Assembly (NCBI GenBank): GCA_902728285.1
Contig: CACVBU010000600.1
Coordinates: 1,963,883-2,027,882 of the forward strand
Source of the DNA: Clytia hemisphaerica
Lineage: Eukaryota; Cnidaria; Hydrozoa; Leptothecata; Clytiidae
DNA: 64,000 nucleotides
Direction of reading: 5' to 3'
The number at the start of each line of letters is the position of its first letter. The first letter of the stretch is position 1. Of this stretch, positions 47,801 through 58,400 are shown piece after piece. Under the pieces are notes generated by a model. That model was not told the DNA's origin, did not search any database, and saw only the letters and a program-made list of their open reading frames with translations. The position numbers and the translations under genes were made by a program.

Positions 47801-50800
47801 TATATCAGAACAAGGGATACTTTTATGGACCTACCTGGTTACCAAAACTAACCAATGAACATTGAAACAATGAAACACATAAGACATAACTGGTCAAAAT
47901 ACAAAAATATATAAAATGAAAGCATATCTATTGGTAGAAATTATCAATACTATTGAAATAGACTTATGAAAAACAAGCAACATGCTGAATGGACCTACCT
48001 AATGATTAACATCAGATGAAAATAAGAAAAAAAGTGACAATAATTGTACAAAAATTCAGAATGGAAAAATAAAGCTTGTGTGTTGAATAATGTAAAATGG
48101 TAAAAAGGATTGTCCCCAAATACGAAAATCACTTAAACCATTCAGACCCAAAAAACCTTTTAAGCTGTTTTTGGCCCAAATTTGCCCAAAAAAATTTTCC
48201 TTAAAAATCTGGCTCCGTCACATTTTGGGCATTGTTATTTTGCATCATAGTGCAAAAAATCAGAAAAAAATTATGAGTCAACATTGAGAAAAGCTATATT
48301 TTCTTATTTGGTTAAAGGGAATTTCCCCAAAATACGAAAATCCGTCTTTTAAGGCGAATAAGAATTTTCCAGGAAAAAACACTTCAGCCATTCTTTAGAG
48401 AATCTTGCCCTCCATCTTTGTACAAGAAATCAGAAAAAAGTAATGACAGGATTTTGCACAAAGTCCAAAAAACCCTATTTTTAGGTAGTTTTTGGCCCAA
48501 ATTTGCCCAAATATATTTTTTTTCGAAAATCTGGCTCCGTCACATTTTAGGCATTGCCATTTTGCATCGTTGTGCAAAAAATCAGAAAAAAATAATGAGT
48601 CAACTTTGAGAAAAGCTATATTTTCTTATTTGGTTAAAGGGAATTTCCCCAAAAATACGAAAATCCGTTTTTTGAGGCGAATAAGAATTTTTCGGGAAAA
48701 ACCACTTCAGCCATTCTTTAGAGAATCTTGCCCTCCATATTTGTACAAAAAATCAGAAAAAAGTAATGACAGAATTTTGCACAAAGTCCAAAAAACCCTA
48801 TTTTTAGGCAGTTTTTGGCCCAAATTTGCCCAAATATATTTTTTTTCGAAAATCGGGCTCCGACACATTTTAGGCATTGCCATTTTGCATCATTGTGCAA
48901 AAAATCAGAAAAAAATTATGAGTCAACATTGAGAAAAGCTATATTTTCTTATTTGGTTAAAGGGAATTTCCCCCAAAATACAAAAATCCGCTTTTTAAGG
49001 CGAATAAGAATTTTCCGGGAAAAACCACTTCAGCCATTCTTTAGAGAATCTTGCACTCCATCTTTGTACAAAAAATCAAAAAAGTAATGACAGGATTTTT
49101 GCACAAAGTCCAAAAAATCCTATTTTTAGGTAGTTTTTGGCCCAAATTTGCCCAAATAAATTTTTTCTCAAAAATCGGGCTCCGTCACGTTCTGGGCATT
49201 GCCATTTTGCATCATTGTGCAAAAAATCAGAAAAAACTAATGAGCCAATCCTGAGAAAAGCTGGTAACAGACGGACGGACGGACGGACGGACGGACGGAC
49301 ATGGGTTAATTTATAGGACCTCCACCGGGGCACCCGGAGGTAGGTCCAAAAAGTAAATAAGTTATTAAACGCTTTTCTTTATAAAAACAATACACTATCA
49401 GAAAAACGCACAGCTTAATAAAGGTTTCTAGAAAACAAAAACGGCGATTTCCGGCATTTTCGGCCGGAAAAAAAATTTTCTCAAAAAATCGAACTCTGTC
49501 ATGTTTTGAGTATTGCGCCTACGCATCTTTCTGCAAAAAATCAGAAAAAACTAAGGATGAAAATTCGAGAAAATGTCAAAAAACCGGTTTTTCAGGCATA
49601 TTCACGGCATTTTCAGCCGGAAAAAAATGTTTTTCGAAAATCGGGCTCTGTCACATTTTAGGTATTGTCATTTTGCATCAGTGTGCAAAATTTCATAAAA
49701 AAATATAAATTATAGCTCGAGAGATTCAAGAAATACTGTCTTTCCGGCGAATATAGGTTGTTCCGGCGATTTTTTAATAGTTCCGGCTTCAAAAATCAAT
49801 TTTATTGAAAATTGAAACATGCTTGATGGCGGGCATTGCCATTAAAAATGTTTTTGAATGAAAAAACAACCAATTATAAGGAAAAAGTCTAATGAAAATT
49901 CAGAAAAACGGTGATTTCCGGCATATTTCCGGCATTTTCGGCTGGAAAAATTTTTTTCTCAAAAATCGGACCCAGTCATGTTTTGGGCATTGTTAATACG
50001 CATATTTAAGCAAAAAATCAGAAAAAACTAATGATGAAATCTCGAGAAAATGTCAAAAAACCGGTTTTTCCGGCATATCTCCGGCATTTTCGGCCGGAAA
50101 ATTTTTTTTTCTCGAAAATCAGGCTCCGTCACATTTTGGGCATTGCCATTTTGCATCTTTGTGCCAAAAACCAGAAAAAACTAATGAGCCAATCTCGAGA
50201 AAAGCTGGTAACAGACGGACGGACGGACAGACGGACGGACGGACGAACAGAGGTTAATTTATAGGACCTCCAGGTAGGTCCAAAAAACCAATAATGAAAA
50301 CTGTTATTTTTGGCATATTTCTAGCATTTTCGGCAGGGAAGATATTGTTTTTCGAAAACCGGGCTCCCTTACATTTTAGGTTGCCATTTTGCACCAGTGT
50401 GCAAAATTTCATGACAAATAAACAAGTACAGCTCGAGAAATTCAAGAAAATCCGTTTTCCGGCGATTCTCGGCTGTTCTGACAATTTTTAGAAAGTTCCG
50501 GCTACCAAAATTAGTATCATTGAAAAATGATAGGTCCAAAAAGATATTTACATTTCTCATGGTCATATACAATTGTTTGCACCGTAGAAAAAATGTTAGC
50601 CGGCCCGCTAATATTATCAAAATTATCCCCTTAAATTCATCTTTCCAGTGAGGTATTTCCTTTAATTAGACTTTATTATGCCACTAATGCTACATTGTAA
50701 TTGCGTGACCTTAAAAGCGAATTTTTGCAGCATATATTGTCAGCTTGCAAATATGGTGTCATAGGGGTATTAATTTAGTCTTGAAAAGGTTGTAGAGTCA

Positions 50801-53250
50801 CCGTAACTCGAACACGCACATGCAACACAAATTTGTTAAAGTTAAAGAAATCTCGAGTTACGGTGTAAGGTTTAAAAGACATTGTTAACTGAAGGGACAA
50901 AATAACTGGTTCGAGTTTTAAGGAGACATTCGTGTTAGAGAGACAAAATAGCTTGATCGAATTAAGGAGACACTCGAATAAAACAGACAACATTCTTACC
51001 AAAAATGATTCTTGTCCGAATCTACAAACATGTTGGGCCAGTACTTCAACATGCGAGGCTTCAGATCCTGAAAAAAGACACACATTTAGCATAAACAGCT
51101 TCTTGAAGGGGTGTTAAAACGGTAAGGGGGAGGGATCATTTCAGGTGAAGAATAGTAGGTCAAAAGAATAGAAAGAAGAAAGGCCGCTGGCATCTACTAA
51201 AGGATTCGTGCAATAGAAAGAAGCGTGTTATAATTCAGGCTCCTTCTTGCGTTGGACCATTAAAAGAACTACAAACAGCCCTAAACAAAACAAAATTAGT
51301 CTGTACTCCTAAAGCTACCAAGTCTTTCTCGGTCGCATAACATATGTGACATATACAATAGCAGTATTATGAGGGGGTTTCAATCGACTTTGCTAATCAT
51401 AAAGAGTAAAACAATATAGTCAAAATATGAAATGAATTATACCCTGACTTCCTCGGGATCAAACTTTTCATTAGTACACTCTGTTGGGTAATTCTTTTCG
51501 ACATTGGTTGAAGGCCATAGACCATGAAGTGTCCAGCCATCAACATACTTTGGGATGACACATGTGTGCTCATGTGTTACCTAATAATGTAATTTAGAAT
51601 GTGGTAAACGGAGAAGTGGAGAGGAATCATTTTAGGTAGTATAAGTAGGGAAAAAGTATAGAAAGCAGCTAGGCTGTAGGCATCTACTAAAACGGATTCA
51701 TGCTCCTTATACTGCAGTTTTGTAATTATCTGCGATTTAGATTAGAAAGAAGTGAGTTATATTTCAGGCACCTATCTTGAGTGGAACTTGAGTAGAATCG
51801 TGCAATTTTATGTTGAATAGTTTGACTATGTTATTATTGAATTCTTTAAATCTTAAAATTCTTTATCGGCGATCCAAAAAATATCTGCAATCTGATTGGT
51901 TAAAAAGAGTACAATATATCTTATATTTTACATGTACAAAATATAAATTGACGAAAAGATATTGTTGCATTGTAGCGGTAGCAGCAATCTAACGTCACTT
52001 TGCTACGAAAGTGCCCTGCGCTTTTTTCCAACACAAAAAGTGCATTTTTTGGGTCACCGATAGACCAGTTATCAGACATTTGCTCGTACAATATGGAAAT
52101 ATTTTACTCGTTCCGGATTTTCCGTATATTTTCCTCGCCTACAGGCTCGGAAAATATTGTACGGAAAAATCTCGGAACTCGTAAAATATTTCTCATATTG
52201 TACTCGCAAATGTCCGATAACTATTACGTTTCGTGAGAAAGCTAACTCAAGAACCTGTGATATCTTAGAGGAAGGTTCTTTATTAGCCGGGAAAGGAAAG
52301 ATTCTTTAACGCATAACTTTTGATGGCTAATACTGTACTCTCTACATAGATTTAATACGCAAATACACGTTTTTTTATAAGAACACATTAATTTTTGAAG
52401 CCTTCGGATGTTTTTAACTTTTTGAGTTTTAAGGCTAAAGGTGTTCTTAACAATGTTTTATTTTGTCCATTTTCCCAACAAATCTCGGTGTTTTAAAGTC
52501 CGCAAAGCAAAATATTCTTAAAATTCTGGTCATTAAAGCTTTTTATTTTTATAATGGTTTGTTCTAAAATAACTTACATTTTCTTTCTCGCATGATGAAA
52601 GAGGCCATTGTTGCACTAACATGAAGAAATCCCAATTATTCATATCATGGTTTCCTCCTTGACTGCCTGTAGAAACCTGTTTGGATGAGCCATGTTTTGA
52701 ATGGTGATGTTTTGAATGGTGATGACGTCTATGTCTCCTAGTAGAGATGAAAATAAGTGAAAATCTCGAATCTTAACTGTCCTATCAAGCCAATAGACCT
52801 TATCGGAGTTTTTTATTTTTCTAAAACAGCGATGCATTGTGGGATTGTTTCGGGAGTATTACAGTAGAATTCCCTCGAGGAATTCCTAAGAGATTTCTAT
52901 TGTAATACCCCCAAAACAATCCCACAATGCATCGCTTTTTGAAAAATCAAAAACTCCGACAAGGTTTATTGACCCAATCGAATTTATAAATGCCGATTTT
53001 ACATATTGTTAAACCATCCATCTGGTTTGATCACACTGGTCACACCTTTTGTTAATACCCTTGTTAGTCGTATACGCTCTCACGCAACTTCAACCTTGAA
53101 AAGACTAACTTTAAACGATATTCAAGAAAGTAGTTGCTACAAGTAAAGACATGGTCATTTTGAGGCTTAAAAGTGAACCACTTACCGCCACCTTGATTCA
53201 ACGATGGCCAAGACAGCCAATATCAATAACACAGCAAAACAGATCTTCAT
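44854..53250 (-). CDS. Secreted ribonuclease T2, paralogue R2 with His-rich insert
   Basis: Eight exons: 53250-53186, 52737-52578, 51580-51443, 51067-51000, 47238-47125, 46237-46192, 45778-45707 and 44982-44854. This gives 263 residues. A signal peptide (MKICFAVLLILAVLAIVES) is followed by a basic His-rich stretch (residues 22-37, eight His in RHRRHHHSKHHHSKH) and a Ser/Gly linker. The T2 core follows: CAS I WTLHGLWPS with His94, CAS II FWAHEYEKHGTC with His146, Glu147, Lys150 and His151. The catalytic set is complete. Unlike R1 and R3, the Cys right after HGLWPS is Thr, so one disulfide may be missing. Exons 4-8 are 68, 114, 46, 72 and 129 nt, identical to R1 and R3. Intron 4 is 3.8 kb because of a satellite. 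A 5' acceptor (TTTTTCAG) upstream of the ATG is shared with R1. Confidence 0.93.
45045..45337. repeat. MITE, CCCCCTTCTCACAGAC family, in R2 intron 7
   Basis: AAACCCCCTTCTCACAGACT at the left; TCAGTGGGTTTTTTATAC at the worn right end. Interior close to 53369-53658. Confidence 0.7.
46307..46792. repeat. MITE, TTAGGTTCCAAATAAACG family, in R2 intron 5
   Basis: CTTAGGTTCCAAATAAACGC at the left and CGTTTATTTGTAACCTAAAA at the right. C-rich CCAACCCCCC subterminal blocks. Sister copy at 58730-58968. Confidence 0.75.
48195..49330. repeat. ~322-bp tandem satellite in R2 intron 4
   Basis: The TGCAAAAAATCAGAAAAAA anchor recurs at 48251, 48573, 48896 and 49218, 322-323 bp apart. It ends in a (GGAC)n run at ~49268-49302 and a GGACCTCC block. 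Frames of up to 146 codons here are satellite translation. Confidence 0.85.
49440..50530. repeat. Diverged relatives of the 322-bp repeat
   Basis: Repeating CGGCATTTTCGGCCGGAAAA and TGCAAAAAATCAGAAAAAAC units with a second (GGAC)n run at ~50214-50246 and AATTTATAGGACCTCC. Same R2 intron. Confidence 0.7.
52065..52231. repeat. Inverted repeat in R2 intron 2
   Basis: GTTATCAGACATTTGCTCGT at the left faces CGCAAATGTCCGATAACTAT at the right; both arms contain CTCGTTCC/GGAACTCG blocks. Confidence 0.6.
52363..52570. repeat. ACGTTTTTTTATAAGAACA-family element in R2 intron 2
   Basis: Left end and interior (GAAGCCTTC, AACTTTTTGAGTTTTAAGGC) match 79-315; right end worn. Confidence 0.6.
52787..52977. 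repeat. Palindromic MITE in R2 intron 1
   Basis: Arms of ~75 bp: GCGATGCATTGTGGGATTGT faces ACAATCCCACAATGCATCGC, with outer ACTCCGA and inner GGAATTC centre. Confidence 0.8.
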
Positions 53251-53368
53251 TGCTAAAGAGAAATTATTGCTGAAAAACAGAGAATTAATACATAAATACA
53301 AAACCAATACTAACTCTGAAAATCTTTTTTGAAAAGGTTTTCCAGTGGGAAGTAAAGTGTAGTAAATG

Positions 53369-53658
53369 AACACCCCGTTCTCACAGACCCGGTAGGATTT
53401 TTTCAGCCAGTGGGGATGAAAATAACAGACTGGTGAAACTCGATGGGGATTGATATTCCAATATTTTTAATGGCTGGGGATTTCAATTCTTTTGTTTTCA
53501 AGTCAGAGATAATTCAGTGGGGATGGGAACAATAGCATGATATTTTGCAGTGAGGATAGGATTATTTGATTATTTTCAGTGGGGACGAAAATTGGAGGAT
53601 AATTTGCCACCGGGGACGATATTTTGACAATTTTTTTCAGTGGGTCTGTGAGGAGTGT
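53369..53658. repeat. MITE, ACACCCCNTTCTCACAGACCC family, upstream of R2
   Basis: ACACCCCGTTCTCACAGACC at the left; TGGGTCTGTGAGGAGTGTAG at the right. Intact structure of ~290 bp. Confidence 0.8.
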
Positions 53659-53976
53659 AGTAAATAATCATTTGTTATTCGATGAAAAATGAGTTACAAG
53701 TTCATCTGTGTGACGAATGCTAAAACTGCTTCTAAAATGTATACAACTGTTGCAAATTTTCTTTTTGGAGTATTCACGAATACAGGATTCGTAAAACGGT
53801 GAAGAATTCATTTCTACTGAAGCAAGCCTTAGTAAGTTAAAAGATGGTACTTACCTTACCGTACTTATCACTAAGAGAAGTAATCTTGAACGGCTAAAAT
53901 TGTACTGAAATATGTCTTGATATAATTTGCGTTTACTAAATTTATATGAATTTGTATCTCAGACAGACAACCATAA

Positions 53977-54244
53977 ATTTGACAGAACCTAATTTTAAAC
54001 AATGAACTTGTCTAGTAAAAACAATAGCGAAGGCTTAATTAGAGTTAAATGAGACACGTGGCATTTATCAAATAATAGAACGTCTTGAAATCAAGCTGCG
54101 TCGAAATACAATTTGACAGAACCTAATTTTAAACAATGAACTTGTCTAGTAAAAACAATAGCGAAGGCTTAATTAGAGTTAAATGAGACACGTGGCATTT
54201 ATCGAATAATAGAACGTCTTGAAATCAAGCTGCGTTGAAATACA
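53977..54244. repeat. 134-bp direct tandem duplication upstream of R2
   Basis: Two copies 134 bp apart (GACAGAACCTAATTTTAAAC at 53981 and 54115) with only a couple of differences, so it is recent. It lies ~730-1000 bp upstream of the R2 ATG. Confidence 0.9.
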
Positions 54245-55413
54245 AACAAAAGAACGTTGAAAAGTCAGTCTTTTTTTACTTAAAATCTATGAGAGCGTCT
54301 AGAAAAGTCTCGTACATGACCCCCTTGTGAGACAGTTTTTCCGGGGGCTTTATAGAGCTGATATTTCTAATGCTCAAACAGTTTTTAAGAAGGTTGAATT
54401 AATACTTTTACAGGGGGTTGATGCCCTGCAACACATGTACATTTTTTTGGAGAATTCAAATATTATACCAATATTTGACATTGATTGTCTTAAGCAAAAC
54501 ACGAGGACGAGCATATCTTTGTTTGCTAGATGTCTAATATTGATATTAAGCAAAAATTTTCCGCTTTCACCGAATCATATCATACACGCTAAAGAGGATG
54601 AAAAATATTTGATGTCATATTATCTTTATAACTTGAAAATCTTATCGAAATAGTCTTTAGAATTGTACTTTTGAAATTTTGAAAAAAATATTTACAAAAA
54701 TCCATAAAAATTTGGAAGTTCTAGAAATGGAAAAAATATATAACAAATTTAAAAGCTTTTATACACCCTAACTGGGTGTTTTCACACCCAAACTGGGTGT
54801 TTTCAAACCCAAACTTGGTGTTTTCGTCTCACATTTATATCCCCTTAAACACGTGTATTCCAAAAAAAAAATTCTAGGGAGTGGTCCGAAAGTATCTGAG
54901 GGGTGCTATAGATTCTTTCCACCCTTAGGGGGTGGGGTCTCAAAAAAATTCATGTCTTTAGGGGGGTTCTATATTAGGAGGGGGGGGGGGTGCCAAAATA
55001 TATTGACTGGTTAGGGGGGAGCTTTAACTTTTTGAGACTATCAAGGGATCAAGGAGGGGGTCGATTTTTTTTTGGAATTATTAAAAACATCCTCCACCCT
55101 ACACTAGTAGATATTTTTGACCACTCCCTTAGACCACACGTTGAAGAAGCGAAGAAGCAATATTTTCTGTTCACGGAGAAGAATAACCTTAAATATTTTC
55201 GCTAAGTCTCTTAGAAATAAAAATTCAGAGGAGAATTTAATAATGTCATATATAATCTCCAAGATGTGCAATCAACCTCTGAAATTTCGACAAAAATCCA
55301 GGAAATCACAATCCAAAAACGACCTCTTCGTTCAACATAGGTAAAATTTTCTTAAATCAACCTAATTGCGAAGTGATAATATATGTTTCTAATGTTTTTC
55401 TTACACACCATCT

Positions 55414-58400
55414 TTAGTTCATTGGTTGATAGTAGACAGCATCGTTATCATAGCATTCTTGTTCACAATAAGGACAATCAATCAATTGTAAGGATTTGCT
55501 AAGACATACGGTAGTGCTCATCAATACGTACCCATCAACACCCTTGGAAAAGATAATCGAAAATTCATGAATTTACCGACATTTCTGTTGATTTTTCCAA
55601 CAGATGTTGTTTTTGTCAAAGGAGAAAAAACGCTCTCTAAGACTATGTTCGCATGTAACGGTTCCGTTTCGGTTCCGTTTCGGTTCCGTTTCGCTCCGAA
55701 ACGAAATGAAACCATTCGATTGGTTAGAAGTGACGTAAAATTGAATTTAACCGAAAGAATGGCTTCATTTCATTTCGGGGCGAAACGGAACCGTAGCGTG
55801 TGAACAAGGTCTAATAATGTAAGGGAAATTAGATTTTATCCAAAACGGGAACGTATCGAAAAGTGGGAATTTTCCCTGATTCGATAATCACGAGGTCAAT
55901 ATCGAACTATTGAGTCCAGAAATAAAAACTTTATCTTACAAAATTATGAGTCCCCACAATTTATTTTCTATAAAACTAGAGCCAAATGAATGGATCAACA
56001 AGACAAACTCTATCGCCAGAACAAGAAAGTAAACGACATTAAATTTAGAAAGGTTTCTAAGAGATTTTAATAATATTTGGAAATTTGTTAGTCTTAAACG
56101 CGTGTTTTCATCGACGAAGTCTATTTGCAAGGATTTCACAATTTTGAAGTAATAAAATGTTTATCTCAGACTTTATATATCTGAATTTTAATTAACTGAG
56201 TACTTAACTCATTGTAGAATTGATGCTAACCCTAAACTGCTGAAATAAATTTTTGTAGAGCCAATACTAATTTACCTTACATTCAAAGCTGGCTGGCACA
56301 AGACGTTTAACGTTTAGTTGCAATTAAGATGATAATTTTTTAAGCAATCTTTCTGTTCCCGTGCCACTCACTTTCAAAGACTCACCCTCTTTCTATCTTA
56401 AAAACGCCCTGAGAGTGTGTATCTCGACAAACCTTGACTTTCTGGCAAGTCGCACATCCCTTTTTCGTCAGCCCATTGTCGATTGCTTTTTTCACGTCGG
56501 CTCCCTAACAAGAAGAAGTCTGGTTATAAAACACGAACATTGAATAGAAGTAATATTTTATCTAAGTAAGAAATTAATTAGAAATTAACCCAGTGGGTCC
56601 CGAAACAACTTTCCAACGTCAGTCGCATGATGACAAATTGACGAGGATCTGAAAAATCATCCTGCTGAGAAAAACAACCCATTTCATTTCATTAGAACAG
56701 AACTTATCTCCAATGACAAAAGGCATCTTCATATATTTATCCTTAAGTCTGAGACGTAGCTCCTTCGTTTCATCCCACTCGACTAGGACGTTTTCACCCG
56801 TCACTGAGACAGGGGCGTCTTTTAGAAAACAAGGAAAAGGTAAAATAATAACGGCAGCGGTATAAATTTAACTGAATACCTTATATGGAATAACTCTAGG
56901 TGTGATCCCTTGGTCCGAAAGAACTCTGTCAAGTAAAAATTAAGATGGAATTAATTGAAACTGAATTCCACTAAGTAGAAGTTCATTCATCTGGTCGCTG
57001 TCGGAGGAGCCGGAAGTGAGGGAGTCTATCCCTTTTCTAATTACGACTTAAGAGGTCGAATGTTGACGGGGGAGCAACACACCTTCTCTCAGCTGCCAAT
57101 TAGCTCCTCTTGCCAACAGTGTTACAGAACAGAGTCAGAGCCAGATCTTTTGGCTAAGAGTGCTGAGCTTATTACTTTGATCAAAATTTACTATTCATCT
57201 AAGCTAAAAATTCGATAAGTCGGCGGATGCGACCGGAGATCAAAACCAAAAACCTCGGAATTAAAGGCGAATGCTCGATCGACTAAGCTTACTTCAAAAT
57301 ATTGAGAAATGGGAGGACAATTGAAGTTCGAGTATGGATATGGGATGGGAGGAATGGTACGGGAGAGTCCTCGAAATTGTTGTAGAAATATTAAAAGCAT
57401 TTCTTTACCTTCCCATGTCGTATTTGTCTCTCAAATCAAGAGTGACTTTGAAAAAATCATGGTCTGTTTCAAAGCCTTGGACGGTCTCTGCGCATGTGCC
57501 ATGTTTTTCATATTCGTGTTTCCTAGAGAAAAAATGTAACAAGATAGTTTAAATTTTTCTTTTCATCTTACATCGATTTATGTTTAGGATCCGAGCTCAT
57601 ATTCATCTTGAAGCCTAATTCTTCTAGTGACCAATAATCATAAGCAACAAAGATGACGAGTCTCTAGCTCGGAGAAATCATACAGCTGAGCTTTAAAACA
57701 CCTATTGTTTATGGTAAAGAATATTGTAAGAATATCACCATCATGGAATTTGGCAACCGAACCTAAGAATGCCATTTTTAGAGCATTTTACCGTTAAATT
57801 GCCATTTTTTACCCAGCAATGCTAAAAGATTCAACAAAAATGCCAAAGTTTTGCTTGAGATGTGTATTACATGCTAAATTTTGGTTGGGATTAGATGCAA
57901 ACCTAAGAATGCCCTTATAATATTCCAGGACAATTTTCCTCAAAAGGTTATGAATATTCATTATGAATTGAAAAACACCATTCTTATAAAAAACTATTAT
58001 CAGGTATGTTGTGGTATGAGTATGAAATGAAGTTTTGTTTTTTCTCCTTCAGAATTAAAATCTTGAAAACTTTTATAGCAATCTTATCACAGAAAATAAA
58101 ACGAGGCAAGGTTGACAAGTTATAAATGGTTATTTTTGTTTACACCATTTTTCAAAAGATTTCTTCGATGTTGATGTTTTTAAAGGTAGTAAAACATGGC
58201 GCGGAAAGATGTCTGACCCCCCCCCCTTCTTGGCATCCCCCAAACCTTAAAAATCCCCCGAACCTTAAAAATTCCCCAAGGATTTTGGACAAAAATAGCT
58301 AACAAATATATGTGAAAAATCTTTTAAAGAGAAAAAGCGAAATAATAAACTTCTTTCTTCTTTTTGACTCAGACTACTTTAACAGAAAAGTTCTTTCACG

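Larger units (their letters stand above)
53251..55413. other. Spacer between R2 and R3
   Basis: Holds the MITE 53369-53658, the 134-bp duplication 53977-54244, C- and G-rich text near 54300-55100 (GGGGGGG runs) and no supported exon. The R2 promoter should lie in its left part. Confidence 0.5.

Noticed and set aside
48492-49254. Overlapping frames up to 146 codons on the plus strand
   Set aside because: They follow the 322-bp satellite unit and repeat the same low-complexity peptide; no start context or splice support.
49262-50246. GGAC runs as a CRISPR array
   Set aside because: Simple microsatellites without repeat-spacer structure in a eukaryotic genome.
54327-54653. 108-codon plus-strand frame
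   Set aside because: Starts at GTG, lies in G/C-run repeat-like sequence, and shows no family features or splice support.
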